Shown: one piece after another, positions 1 to 9,019 of the stretch
How the letters are laid out: the number at the start of each line of letters is the position of its first letter
How positions within the stretch are numbered: the stretch's first letter is position 1
Origin: Iodobacter violaceini
GTDB taxonomy: Bacteria > Pseudomonadota > Gammaproteobacteria > Burkholderiales > Chitinibacteraceae
Assembly (NCBI RefSeq): GCF_011601265.1
Contig: NZ_JAAOLX010000009.1
Location: 62,001 to 126,000, forward strand
Direction: 5' to 3'
DNA length: 64,000 nt
Made by a program: the position numbers and the translations under genes
Notes under the pieces: generated by a model
What the model was told of the DNA's origin: nothing
The model's database searches: none
Seen by the model: the letters and a program-made list of their open reading frames with translations, nothing else

Positions 1-770
1 CGCTGTACGCCTGTTTCGGCAATCTCCCTGACCGTGGTTTCATCAACCCCGCCCGAGGCTTCAAGCACTGCACGATCGCCAGCAAGAGCGACCGCTGCGC
101 GTAAATCAGTCAGGTTCATATTATCGAGCAAGACTAATTTAGCCCCGGCATGTAACGCCTGCTCCAGCTCATGCAGGGTTTCTACTTCTATCTGAATACT
201 AACACCAACAGGTGCAAGTTTTTCGGCTGCATGTAAGGCTGCGGCAATACTACCAGCAGCCATAATATGGTTTTCTTTAATCAGTATGCCATCGTAAAGG
301 CCAATGCGCTGATTCTCCCCTCCGCCTGCGGTGACAGCATACTTCTGTGCAAGCCGCAAACCCGGCAGCGTTTTGCGCGTGTCATGGATTTTTGCCTTAG
401 TGTGTGCAATCAAATCCACATAACGCCGCGTTTCAGTGGCTACAGCAGAGAGCGTTTGCAGAAAATTCAAAGCACTGCGCTCTGCCGTTAATAAACTGCG
501 CGCTGCGCCCTCAATACGGCAAAGCGGCTGATCTGCAGCAATTTGCTCCGCTTCTTTGATCAGCCATTCTACTTTTACCCCGGCATCCACCTGACGAAAT
601 ACTTCATCAAACCAGGCCTGGCCGCAAATCACCGCGCTTTGCCGGGCTATGACCGTGGCTGTGCCCTGAACATCGTCCGCAATCAGCATAGCAGTCCAGT
701 CACAAATTCCCAGATCCTCCTGCAAAGCAGCAGAGACTTGGGCGGCAATAAGGTGCGAAGCAGGAATCAT
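1..770 (-). CDS. nadC: Quinolinate phosphoribosyltransferase, 3' end cut by window
   Basis: Makes nicotinate mononucleotide from quinolinate and PRPP in de novo NAD synthesis. Translating the minus strand from an ATG at 770 gives MIPASHLIAAQVSAALQEDL, then the family blocks NFLQTLSAVATET, DTRKTLPGLR, AVTAGGGENQRIGLYDG, ILIKENH and, near the window edge, LEASGGVDETTVREIAETGV. About 256 residues are visible; NadC is usually 275-290, so only the last 20-30 are missing. An upstream ATG (about 785) is out of frame. It lies 71 bp downstream of the phosphomutase gene on the same strand and may be cotranscribed with it. Identification is by conserved motifs and is secure. Confidence 0.93.
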   Translation of the reverse strand, partial: MIPASHLIAAQVSAALQEDLGICDWTAMLIADDVQGTATVIARQSAVICGQAWFDEVFRQVDAGVKVEWLIKEAEQIAADQPLCRIEGAARSLLTAERSALNFLQTLSAVATETRRYVDLIAHTKAKIHDTRKTLPGLRLAQKYAVTAGGGENQRIGLYDGILIKENHIMAAGSIAAALHAAEKLAPVGVSIQIEVETLHELEQALHAGAKLVLLDNMNLTDLRAAVALAGDRAVLEASGGVDETTVREIAETGVQ

Positions 771-841
771 TGTTTTTCCATCATTCAATCTTTTGGGGAT
801 AAGTGGCCTTGCTGCCCTGTTCAGGATCAAGGCCTTAGAAA

Positions 842-2194
842 TTACTCACAACAGGGAAGCACTAAAGGGGCAATGGCGGCCGCCAGCTCTTGCTGAATTC
901 TCGCCAAGCCCTGCGCCGTTTGCGCCTCCATTCTGAGTGTAAGCACGGGCGTTGTATTGGACGCCCTGATCAAACCAAAACCATCCGCATATTCAATACG
1001 TAATCCGTCGATTGTAAAAATACGTAAGGCACGCGGAAAAACTACATTTTTAGCAATATCAGCCACAAGGCTATGGCCATCCTGCTCTAAAGCCACTTGT
1101 AACTCGGGGGTAGAAACCGACTGAGGCAAAGCCGCGAGCATCTGATCTAAATCACCGCCGGCAATCATGCTTAAAAACCGCGCACCTGCAAAGAGCGCAT
1201 CATCATCAGGCCAGTCTTTAAAGGCAAAATGCCCGGATAACTCCCCGGCCAGCAAAGCCTTTGAAGCGTACATATGCCGCTTCATATGACCATGCCCGGT
1301 TGGAATCGCAGCGCATGTGCCGCCTTTGCTGCTCACCCACTCACCAATTAAGCCGCTTGATTTCACATCATATAAAATATGCCCCGGCTGCTTTTCCAGC
1401 AGCGCCGCAGCAAACAACATCAGTAAGCGATCGCCGGGAATACTTTCACCGTGACGGGTAACCACGCCCAGACGATCGCCATCACCATCAAATGCGAGAC
1501 CAATATCCGCCTGCTGCTCCTGCACCACCTGCTTTAAATCGGTCAGATTGGCTTCCACCTGAGGATCAGGATGATGGTTTGGAAAAGCGCCGTCCACCTT
1601 GCAATAAAGCTCAACCACCTCACAGCCCAGAGCGCGGTATAAATCCGGCGCAAAAGCGCCCGGAACACCATTACCGCAATCCACCACAATTTTAAAGCGT
1701 TTAGCTATGGGACATGCTGCCAGTACAGCCGCATAATACGCGTCGGCAATTTGCAGCGTTGTATGCTCACCCTGCCCCCGGACAAAATCATCGGCTTCAA
1801 TTCGTTGCCGTAAAGCCTGCAAAGCTTCACCGTCGATGGTTTCGCCTGCCAGCGTAATCTTAATACCATTATAGTCAGCAGGATTATGGCTACCTGTAAT
1901 CATCACCCCCGATCCTGCAGCATACTGGCGCGCAGCAAAATACAGCAAGGGCGTGGCGGCCAAGCCTAAATCCAGCACATTTATCCCGCTTGCCAGCAGC
2001 GCATCAATCAATGCCTGAGCTAATGCGGGGCTGGAAAAACGTCCGTCTCTTGCCAGCGCAATTTGCTTTACACCACGCTGATGTGCTTCAGCACCGATAC
2101 CAAGACCAATAAAATAGGCAGCTTCAGGGGTAAGCAATGAAGTTTGCGCACGAATATCATAGGCTTTAAAAAGCCGGGGAGAAATGACTGGCAC
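842..2194 (-). CDS. Phosphomannomutase/phosphoglucomutase (AlgC/ManB type)
   Basis: A 450-residue alpha-D-phosphohexomutase that interconverts hexose 1- and 6-phosphates for polysaccharide or LPS precursor synthesis. Visible motifs: the N-terminal KAYDIR, the phosphoserine loop TGSHNP with Ser near residue 102, the metal-binding loop FDGDGDR near 235, the sugar-binding GELSGHF near 318, and the C-terminal phosphate-binding RASNTTP. Length fits the bacterial PMM/PGM family. It starts only 10 bp after the yheT-like gene ends, which suggests cotranscription, and nadC follows 71 bp downstream. Mannose versus glucose preference cannot be read from the sequence, so no symbol is given. Confidence 0.92.
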   Translation of the reverse strand: MPVISPRLFKAYDIRAQTSLLTPEAAYFIGLGIGAEAHQRGVKQIALARDGRFSSPALAQALIDALLASGINVLDLGLAATPLLYFAARQYAAGSGVMITGSHNPADYNGIKITLAGETIDGEALQALRQRIEADDFVRGQGEHTTLQIADAYYAAVLAACPIAKRFKIVVDCGNGVPGAFAPDLYRALGCEVVELYCKVDGAFPNHHPDPQVEANLTDLKQVVQEQQADIGLAFDGDGDRLGVVTRHGESIPGDRLLMLFAAALLEKQPGHILYDVKSSGLIGEWVSSKGGTCAAIPTGHGHMKRHMYASKALLAGELSGHFAFKDWPDDDALFAGARFLSMIAGGDLDQMLAALPQSVSTPELQVALEQDGHSLVADIAKNVVFPRALRIFTIDGLRIEYADGFGLIRASNTTPVLTLRMEAQTAQGLARIQQELAAAIAPLVLPCCE

Positions 2195-2204
2195 GTGTTA
2201 TTCC

Positions 2205-3203
2205 TTAACGGGGTAACGGCAAGTGGCTCTGAAAAAAACGATGCAGGGTTTGAGGCAGCCATTGCAATTTACCCGGCATAGCGCCCGATGCAAAGCCCAC
2301 ATGGCCACCTTCCAGAGGTTGAACCAAAGTAACGTGCCCGGACACATCGCCTTGCGCGGGTAAAGATTCTGCCGGGACAAAGGGATCGTTTTTCGTATTA
2401 ATGACCAGGCTGGGCAAGCTGATTTTAGATAAATAAGGCTTACAGCTCGCGCTTTGCCAGTAGTGCTCTACACTCTTAAAGCCATGCACCGGAGCCGTGA
2501 CCAAATGATCAAACTCCCGCAGCGTTGTGGCAAGACGCAGGCTGTGCTGATCCAGAAAGGGGTTATCGACGAGTTTCAGTTTAGCAAAGGTTTTCTTACG
2601 TAAGCTGCGCAAAAATTCACGCGTATAGACCCTGCGATTAAATCCCTGATCCAATGCATTGCCTGTGGCCGTTAAATCCATGGGCGCGCACACCGCTGCA
2701 GCCGCATTAATAACTGCCGCCGCTGCATCGCCCTGCTCTCCCAGCCATTTAAGTAGTGCATTCCCCCCCAGAGAAACACCTACAGCAAAGATAGGCACAT
2801 CAGGATGCTGGGCACGAATACGGCAGAGCACCCAATCTATTTCCCCAGAATCCCCCGCATGGTAAGCCCTGGGTAAACGGTTGATCACATTGCCACAGGA
2901 ACGAAAATGCGGCACAACACCCCGCCAGCCTTGCGTATACAGAAAATCAAACAAAGAGGTGGCGTAATGACTACGCGAACTCCCTTCCAGCCCATGAAAT
3001 AACACCACCAGCGGCGTACCTGCACGGCCATCGACCCAATCCACCACAATGGAATCCAAATCAGGTGTAATCCAGGATTCCCTGCGATATGCAGGTGCTT
3101 TTTTCCACATCAGCGTGGCAGGATAAATGGTTTGCGCGTGCCCGCCAGGTAACCAGACAGGGGCCGAATAAGCCGGTATAGCAAAGGGAAAAGCGCGAGA
3201 CAT
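2205..3203 (-). CDS. yheT: YheT-family alpha/beta hydrolase
   Basis: Member of the YheT/COG0429 alpha/beta-hydrolase family, whose physiological substrate is poorly defined. The N-terminal hallmark WLPGGHAQTIYP, the oxyanion region VLFHGLEGSSRSHY, the nucleophile elbow GVSLGGNALLKWLG, a likely acid in TKNDPFVP and a late GGHVGF histidine are all visible. The reading frame also opens with a TTG 18 bp upstream (3221), but the ATG at 3203 (MSRAFPFAIP) is preferred because family members begin close to the FAIPAY block; no strong ribosome site distinguishes the two. It heads the apparent operon with the phosphomutase and nadC. Confidence 0.85.
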   Translation of the reverse strand: MSRAFPFAIPAYSAPVWLPGGHAQTIYPATLMWKKAPAYRRESWITPDLDSIVVDWVDGRAGTPLVVLFHGLEGSSRSHYATSLFDFLYTQGWRGVVPHFRSCGNVINRLPRAYHAGDSGEIDWVLCRIRAQHPDVPIFAVGVSLGGNALLKWLGEQGDAAAAVINAAAAVCAPMDLTATGNALDQGFNRRVYTREFLRSLRKKTFAKLKLVDNPFLDQHSLRLATTLREFDHLVTAPVHGFKSVEHYWQSASCKPYLSKISLPSLVINTKNDPFVPAESLPAQGDVSGHVTLVQPLEGGHVGFASGAMPGKLQWLPQTLHRFFQSHLPLPR

Positions 3204-3231
3204 AGAATGAAACCCGGACAAACAACAGAAA

Positions 3232-3258
3232 AAAGGGGCGAATTAACGCCCCTTTATT
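3232..3258 (-). terminator. Hairpin terminator after ybiT
   Basis: Arms AAAGGGGCG (3232-3240) and CGCCCCTTT (3247-3255) with a 6-nt loop. Read on the minus strand it is followed by a run of T, so it can end ybiT transcription before the yheT operon. The other strand has TTTATTTT and could terminate too. Confidence 0.75.
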
Positions 3259-3329
3259 TTACTACAAATGCTTACACATCATTTGCTTCAGATTTCAAAT
3301 AAATAACATCTTTGCAATTGATCCTGCGT

Positions 3330-4934
3330 TTAATCAAGACCACGGCTAGCAAGGTAATCCTCATAACCACCCACATAGTAGTTATATGTGCCATCACCAT
3401 TCAGCTCTAAGATTTGCGTAGCCAGCGAGCTTACAAAAATCCGGTCATGGGATACAAATAACAGAGTGCCTTTGAATAAATCCAAAGCCAGATTCAAAGA
3501 TTCGATCGACTCCATATCCATATGGTTAGTCGGCTCATCCATAATCAGCACATTAGGTGTCTCTAAAATCAGTTTACCGTACAGCATGCGGCCTTTTTCA
3601 CCGCCTGACAGCACTTTGACCGATTTTTTAACATCGTCACCACCAAATAATAAGCGGCCTAAAATACCGCGGATCACTTGGTCATCGGTGCCTGGCTGGC
3701 TCCACTGCTTCATCCAGTCAAACAGCGTGATATCTTCTTCGAAATCAGCTTCATGATCCTGAGCAAAATAACCCAGCTGCGCTTTTTCTGCCCATTTGAT
3801 CTTGCCGCTATCGGGATGAATCACATCCATCAGCAGCTTCATCAGTGTGGATTTACCCACACCATTACCACCAATTACGGCAATCTTCTGGCCCGCCTCC
3901 AGAATCAGATCAAGATTTTGAATCAAAGGCTGATCAAAAGACTTGGAAACCAGGGAAAGCTCAACAGCCTGACGATGCAGCTTGGCTTTTTCATCCACTT
4001 CAAAACGGATATATGGATTCTGACGGCTGGATGGTTTGACATCCACCATGCCCTCTTTAATCTTATCAGCCAGCTTCAGACGGCTGGTCGCCTGACGAGC
4101 TTTGGATTTATTAGCAGAGAAACGCGCAGCAAAGGAATTAAGCTCAGCCACTTTTTCTTTGGCTTTCTGATTATCTGTCAGCAAACGCTCACGTGCTTGC
4201 GTAGAAGCAATCATGTAATCATCGTAAGTGCCCGGATAGATGCGAATTTCACGGAAATCCACATCCGCCACGTGAGTACATACCTGATTCAAAAAGTGCC
4301 TGTCGTGCGAAATAATAATCATGGTGGAATCGCGCTCATTGAGCGAGTTTTCCAGCCAGCGAATCGTGTTGATATCCAGGTTATTCGTTGGCTCATCGAG
4401 CAGCAACACTTCCGGATTAGAAAACAACGCCTGCGCCAGCAATACGCGAAGCTTCCAGCCCGGAGCCACATCACTCATCGGGCCAAAATGCTGCTCAATC
4501 GGAATACCCGCCCCCAACAGCAATGCGCCAGCGCGCGCTTCAGCGGTGTAACCATCGTATTCGGCCACTTTGCCTTCCAGCTCAGCAGCACGCATATAAT
4601 CATCTTCTGTTGCTTCTAAATTAGCATAAATCGCATCGCGCTCAGCCAGTACCGCCCACAGCTCTGTATGGCCCTGCATGACCACATCAATTACGCGGCA
4701 GTCTTCAAAAGCAAACTGGTCCTGCTTCAGCTTACCTAAGCGCACACCTGGCTCTAAGCTTACATTCCCGGCAGTTGGCTCTAAATCGCCACCCAAAATC
4801 TTCATAAATGTAGATTTACCGCAGCCATTTGCACCAATCAAACCATAGCGATTGCCATCACCAAATTTTACTGAAACCTTTTCAAATAAAGGCTTTGCAC
4901 CAAATTGCATTGTAATATTAAAAGTACTGATCAT
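3330..4934 (-). CDS. ybiT: ABC-F ATPase, YbiT type
   Basis: Duplicated ABC ATPase without membrane segments, 534 residues, closely matching E. coli YbiT in order and length. The ABC-F family acts on ribosomes as translation factors; YbiT's exact role is less defined. Visible: Walker [12 protein letters not shown] (about 35-45), Walker [12 protein letters not shown] (about 185), switch ISHDRHF, the linker with [12 protein letters not shown] and ASSRQNP-like [12 protein letters not shown], second Walker [12 protein letters not shown] (about 355), signature LSGGEKGRM and second Walker [12 protein letters not shown]. The initiator ATG is followed by [16 protein letters not shown], typical of the family N-terminus. 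Monocistronic between two long noncoding stretches. Confidence 0.95.
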   Translation of the reverse strand: MISTFNITMQFGAKPLFEKVSVKFGDGNRYGLIGANGCGKSTFMKILGGDLEPTAGNVSLEPGVRLGKLKQDQFAFEDCRVIDVVMQGHTELWAVLAERDAIYANLEATEDDYMRAAELEGKVAEYDGYTAEARAGALLLGAGIPIEQHFGPMSDVAPGWKLRVLLAQALFSNPEVLLLDEPTNNLDINTIRWLENSLNERDSTMIIISHDRHFLNQVCTHVADVDFREIRIYPGTYDDYMIASTQARERLLTDNQKAKEKVAELNSFAARFSANKSKARQATSRLKLADKIKEGMVDVKPSSRQNPYIRFEVDEKAKLHRQAVELSLVSKSFDQPLIQNLDLILEAGQKIAVIGGNGVGKSTLMKLLMDVIHPDSGKIKWAEKAQLGYFAQDHEADFEEDITLFDWMKQWSQPGTDDQVIRGILGRLLFGGDDVKKSVKVLSGGEKGRMLYGKLILETPNVLIMDEPTNHMDMESIESLNLALDLFKGTLLFVSHDRIFVSSLATQILELNGDGTYNYYVGGYEDYLASRGLD

Positions 4935-5758
4935 GATTCGTTTACCCTATTGCTGCACACAAACACCGTTGTATTATTTAAAAAAATGATGGCTTGCCGC
5001 TTTCGCACAGATTCTTAATCTGCAATATTTAAAGCACTCATTTTGCTTTGTTGACTATGGCTCAGACACAGTGCTGTTTTCTAAAACAAACACAAAGCGG
5101 CCCCTTGCTTACTTATATAAATCAGCCAAGCATGCCAAGTGCTGTCTACCCTGTTTCCATACAGATACATCATTGTATTTTAAAGAAAAATATCTTTTGC
5201 TATTTTGCCTGGCAAGATACAGCAGCCATACACAATGTACTGATTTTCCTCTTTACAGCGCACAAGCATCATTAAGAGTTATAAACGGGTATGCGCCACC
5301 GCAAAGCTATGCAGCCTGTTGCGCCAGCATAAAGGCGGGGATTTTATCACAGCACGGCCACTTGATCGCCATGCCATGCATACCAACCGATCAGATGCAG
5401 TACAGAAAGGGTGAAAACAATGGCTGCAGCGGCATTAATTCCGTAAGCAAAGCTTTAATCAGCCAGAGCTGCGACGCTATACTAAAGCGACTTCCTTTCA
5501 ATTTACCTATACTCATGTGGTACTTATCACAGGCAGCATCTGCTGTTGTAAAGCAGAGAATAATGACAAAAGCATATTTCTTTCTATTTATGTAAAATAG
5601 CGCGGCATTTAGCCTGAATAATTAACACAATTAGCTTTCAATTATATTAAGAATATAAGTTATTCAGCATATTAATATCGCCACTTACTGAGTCTTCATT
5701 CAAAAAAAACTAATTAAATATCTTTTAACCACTTTTGTGCAGCAAGGTAGGACAAGCA
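4935..5758. other. Long noncoding stretch, nothing recognised
   Basis: About 820 AT-leaning bases between divergent ybiT and the PilZ-like gene. Small open frames here (for example 5071-5595 plus) lack ribosome sites and family resemblance, and I see no tRNA, strong terminator or repeat. It must hold both divergent promoters; a small RNA cannot be excluded. Confidence 0.5.
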
Positions 5759-7276
5759 ATGTTTGATATCAAAGGCCTTGTAAATTCACTCTTTCAGTCT
5801 GCCCCGCAAGAGGGCGTTTTTGATTTAAAGTCAGCCACTATTTTTATGGAAGAGCTGCCTGAAAGCGATATTTTGCAAGCACAAATAGAAATTGTAAAAG
5901 CGTTAAAACAACTCAATAGCAATCCTAAAATCAGCATGAACGAACGCTTCAAGACGATTCCCTATCTTGAAGAAAAAGCCCAGCCACTGCAAAGCCACCT
6001 TTTAGATATTTATCATGGGCGCGTTATTGAAGAAGGCACCACATCTCACCAGGTGCTGCCTGCCATTTTAAATTTCTGGTATGAAATGGCAACGGGATAT
6101 TTAAGCTGCATTAAGCAAGGCAGCCAGAAGAAATTTATCTCATCACAAAAAATTGAATATTTCACACTCAGGGCAATGGATCTTTATGCGATCCAGGCAC
6201 AGTATGCTTATATGCGCCATTTAGAAATTGACCACCATATTTGGCGCAACCTTAACCGCCTTTATCTGTTTGCCGAGCAAGGTGGTTTTACAGATAAACC
6301 CCAGATCAGCCAGGCCAATATCAGTATTTATCAAATCTATGTGCAAGCACTGATGCTCTCTTTATCTGCTCCGGAAAAAATACAGTCCGCACAAATTGAG
6401 CTTATCGCCATCTGGCTTAAAAAATGGGCTGCTGATCTGGTTTTAGATAAAGAACTCAAACCTCATCATCACTTATTTGCCATCAATATATCTGGCAGCA
6501 CGCCCCCAAAAAGAATCCGCCGGGATATGGTTGGGGAAAACTGGCGCTACTGGTCTGCAGATTCAATTACCGCGCAAATCACGCCATTAATTGAACAATT
6601 CAGCAAAGGGCAAACCCCTGCAGCCTTAGGCCTGCCGGCTGAATCGAACTCTCCTTCCAACTTAGAACTATTGCATACGCTGCGTAATTTGTGGTCCCGT
6701 GATGCGGTTACCCCTGTCAGAAAGCACGAAAGGCAAAGTAATAATAAATCAATCAGGGTGATTACTGGCTTACACAACATCGTGCCATTTATAGCCCAGC
6801 AGGGAAAAGTAGCCACAAACAGCGCAGATCAGATCAATGCAGAAAAATGGGAGCTGGGAGATGAAAGCAGCAGCGGATTTGGCTTAAATTACCATAGTGA
6901 AACTCAAATTGAAGTGGGTGAGCTATTGGGCCTGAACAATATAACAAACCATCCGTTTACAATTGGCATTGTGCGGCGCTTTAACCGCAGCCAAAAAGGC
7001 TATGTCAGCGTTGGTGTAGAAACACTGACTCAAAGCCCGATTATTGTTGAGCTTACCCCCTTGCTGGCCGAAGAAAGTACGGCATGCATTTATGCACCGG
7101 AAGGCCCAAGCAGTAACCCTGCACGTTTTCTGATTATTCCTCAGGCTATTTTTGCAGATAGCAGAGAGTATAAATTTACTGCGCAGGGAAAAAGCTACCG
7201 TATCCGCCTCTCCCCCGCACTGGAACACACGCCCAACTTTGTACTAGCCAAATTTACAGTACTGGAAAAGCTCTAA
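5759..7276 (+). CDS. PilZ-like domain protein, possible c-di-GMP receptor
   Basis: A 505-residue protein with no signal peptide or membrane segment. The N-terminal 300 residues look helical and are not recognised (blocks FWYEMATGYLSC and AQYAYMRHLEIDHHIWRNLNRLY). The C-terminal part contains WELGDESSSGFGLNYHSE, which fits the DxSxxG half of a PilZ c-di-GMP site, followed by beta-type sequence (IGIVRRFNRSQKGYVSVGVE). A clear upstream RxxxR is not evident, so nucleotide binding is uncertain. I chose the ATG at 5759 because AGGTAGGAC precedes it; an in-frame TTG at 5735 lacks that. It sits alone, 100 bp before tRNA-Ser. The EAL-bearing kinase further downstream shows that c-di-GMP signalling exists in this genome. 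Confidence 0.6.
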   Translation: MFDIKGLVNSLFQSAPQEGVFDLKSATIFMEELPESDILQAQIEIVKALKQLNSNPKISMNERFKTIPYLEEKAQPLQSHLLDIYHGRVIEEGTTSHQVLPAILNFWYEMATGYLSCIKQGSQKKFISSQKIEYFTLRAMDLYAIQAQYAYMRHLEIDHHIWRNLNRLYLFAEQGGFTDKPQISQANISIYQIYVQALMLSLSAPEKIQSAQIELIAIWLKKWAADLVLDKELKPHHHLFAINISGSTPPKRIRRDMVGENWRYWSADSITAQITPLIEQFSKGQTPAALGLPAESNSPSNLELLHTLRNLWSRDAVTPVRKHERQSNNKSIRVITGLHNIVPFIAQQGKVATNSADQINAEKWELGDESSSGFGLNYHSETQIEVGELLGLNNITNHPFTIGIVRRFNRSQKGYVSVGVETLTQSPIIVELTPLLAEESTACIYAPEGPSSNPARFLIIPQAIFADSREYKFTAQGKSYRIRLSPALEHTPNFVLAKFTVLEKL

Positions 7277-7380
7277 GCCCCCTGCCCAATATTTTTTATT
7301 TTTTTAACAAATTTCTTTACACATTCTAAAAAGTTCCGCTATAATGCGTTCCTGTCTGAGTCGCAAGACAAAGACCCCAA

Positions 7381-7470
7381 GGAAGTGTGGCCGAGTGGTT
7401 TAAGGCAGCAGTCTTGAAAACTGCCGAGGATGCAAGTCCTCCGTGGGTTCGAATCCGACCGCTTCCGCCA
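7381..7470 (+). tRNA. serT: tRNA-Ser (anticodon UGA)
   Basis: Acceptor arms GGAAGTG and CGCTTCC, an encoded CCA at 7468-7470, the TGGTTTAA D-loop and GGTTCGAATCC T-arm. Anticodon stem GCAGT/ACTGC encloses loop CTTGAAA, with TGA at 7415-7417. The long variable arm is typical of serine tRNAs. Confidence 0.96.
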
Positions 7471-7476
7471 GGATTC

Positions 7477-7510
7477 AAAAACCCCCTGATGAAAATCAGG
7501 GGGTTTTTTC
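7477..7510 (+). terminator. Terminator after tRNA-Ser
   Basis: ACCCCCTGAT, a GAAA tetraloop, ATCAGGGGGT and six T residues directly follow the tRNA: a strong rho-independent terminator. Confidence 0.9.
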
Positions 7511-7578
7511 ATTTGTATATCCCTAAATAGACAATCTCAAATACTCCTCCCCATTACTCGAAATAGAATCAACAACGC

Positions 7579-7604
7579 AAAAAACCCCGCCGAAGCGGGG
7601 TTTT
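7579..7604 (-). terminator. Terminator of first porin gene
   Basis: Read on the minus strand: CCCCGC, loop TTCG, GCGGGG, then TTTTTT, about 30 bp after the porin stop codon. Confidence 0.85.
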
Positions 7605-7633
7605 GATATTGTTTATTACTTAAACAATTAAGA

Positions 7634-8731
7634 TTAGAAGCCTGTCCATGTACCAACAACCAGACGTTGCATGCTGTCTTTGTTGCCAGCAATACCTTGG
7701 GCTTGCCATGTGAAACCAACTGGGTTCTTGCCTGCATCGCCCAATTTGATGTAACGGTATTGAACAAAAGCCATGGTGTTTTTAGATACATTGTAACCAA
7801 GCTGAGTGCTAAACTGATCAGCCTTGTTATCGCCGCCACCGTTATCCTTGATGTGAGTCCAACCTGCATTCAAAGACAATTTGTCATTGAAGCTGTAACC
7901 AACTTTACCGTGGATCGCATCTTCTTTCACATCAGTACGGTCAAACTTGTCATGAGCCCAGTCCAAAGACAATGTAACAGGGCCAAACGCACCACGTGCA
8001 CCAACAAAGAATGTGCTGTCGTAACCACTTGCAGCAACATCCGGGTTACCGGCAACTACCTTACCAGATGAATCTACCGAACCAGGAGTGGCATAAGAAC
8101 CATTCTTTTGAGCCAGGTAAGAAGCATCTACGTGGAAAGCACCGAATGTTGCACCACCACCCAACTCATAACCTTGTGTGCCATTCTTTTTGTCTGTAAA
8201 GCCATTACCCAGATCAACAGATGCAAAAACGTTTACGTTGCCAAAAGTACCTTCGTAGCCAACTGCGTTGTCAAAGAATGCACCCGAACCCACACCACGG
8301 TCTTCACCAGTGTTACCCGAACCATCTGTCAGATAAGGCCAGTCTTTTTGCAAGTAAGTTTGTTGGAAAATACGACCAAACTTAACTGTACCAAAACCAC
8401 CTTTTACACCAATGAAAGCTTCACGGCTACCAAATGTTTGGCCAGGAGCAGCTTTACCATCAGCAGAATAACCAGTTGCCTTGTCACTACCGCCAGGGCC
8501 TGGTTTTTGTGAAATGCGCCAGATAGTTGACAGACCATTATCCCACTTATCTGCGCCATCAAAGCTGATAATTACAGGAGTATCAATCGCGAACTTACCC
8601 TTACCATCAGCAGTTTGGTTGGTGTAATACATTACATCCAGTTCAGCAGAACCACTAATTGTAACTTCTGCGTAAGCAGAAGCGGAGCATGCTGCTGCAA
8701 CAGCAGCAACGATCAGAGCACGTTTAAACAT
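7634..8731 (-). CDS. Outer-membrane porin, general diffusion type (copy 1)
   Basis: A 365-residue Gram-negative porin of the neisserial/betaproteobacterial trimeric type. The signal peptide MFKRALIVAAVAAACSASAYA is followed by EVTISGSAELDVMYYTNQ, the usual first beta strand. Alternating amphipathic strands, the loop-3-like segment FGSREAFIGVKGGFGTVKFG and the terminal VVGTWTGF with a C-terminal Phe (the BAM recognition signal) support this. Its neighbour at 9020-10114 is a paralogue sharing the first strand and C-terminus but differing in the loops. Expected to pass small hydrophilic solutes; selectivity cannot be deduced. Its upstream region carries phased TGCAAYAT motifs. Confidence 0.9.
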   Translation of the reverse strand: MFKRALIVAAVAAACSASAYAEVTISGSAELDVMYYTNQTADGKGKFAIDTPVIISFDGADKWDNGLSTIWRISQKPGPGGSDKATGYSADGKAAPGQTFGSREAFIGVKGGFGTVKFGRIFQQTYLQKDWPYLTDGSGNTGEDRGVGSGAFFDNAVGYEGTFGNVNVFASVDLGNGFTDKKNGTQGYELGGGATFGAFHVDASYLAQKNGSYATPGSVDSSGKVVAGNPDVAASGYDSTFFVGARGAFGPVTLSLDWAHDKFDRTDVKEDAIHGKVGYSFNDKLSLNAGWTHIKDNGGGDNKADQFSTQLGYNVSKNTMAFVQYRYIKLGDAGKNPVGFTWQAQGIAGNKDSMQRLVVGTWTGF

Positions 8732-8835
8732 TATTCATCTCTCTCTAAAAGGGAATATGGTTTTTTTTAACTTCAGTACATCAAGGCATATTTGCTTGTG
8801 TTACGAAGCAAGAATACTCAATAGGTACAAACCCA

Positions 8836-8885
8836 TGCAATATTGCGTCGCGTATCTGCAACATTGTGTATCCCAAATGCAACAT
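8836..8885. promoter_or_regulatory. Three 21-bp-phased TGCAAYAT motifs upstream of porin 1
   Basis: TGCAATAT at 8836, TGCAACAT at 8857 and TGCAACAT at 8878 recur with exactly 21-bp steps, two helical turns, so all three face one side of the DNA. They lie 105-155 bp upstream of the porin start codon, as expected for a cooperatively bound activator. The regulator is not identified. The first copy is part of the palindrome GCAATATTGC. Confidence 0.5.
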
Positions 8886-8921
8886 ACCCCTCATGAGAAT
8901 GGCGTAAATGCTGGCACGCAT

Positions 8922-8958
8922 GAAAAAACGCCACGATTTACATCGTGGCGTTTTTTTA
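8922..8958 (-). terminator. Terminator of second porin gene
   Basis: Arms ACGCCACGA and TCGTGGCGT around a 6-nt loop, with A-tract and T-tract flanks, so it can work in both directions. On the minus strand it follows the stop codon of the 9020-10114 porin. Confidence 0.85.
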
Positions 8959-9019
8959 GACTTTAAAGCGTCAGACCAACATTAAATGCCAGCCCGTCAC
9001 TCTTATGGCAGGTTCTGAA

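Noticed and set aside
3678-4619. 313-residue plus-strand frame opposite ybiT
   Set aside because: Fully antisense to a strongly conserved ABC-F gene; its composition follows the complementary codons.
5071-5595. 174-residue plus-strand open frame in the ybiT upstream gap
   Set aside because: Cys-rich unstructured composition, no ribosome site, no family resemblance, and a second overlapping frame of similar quality.
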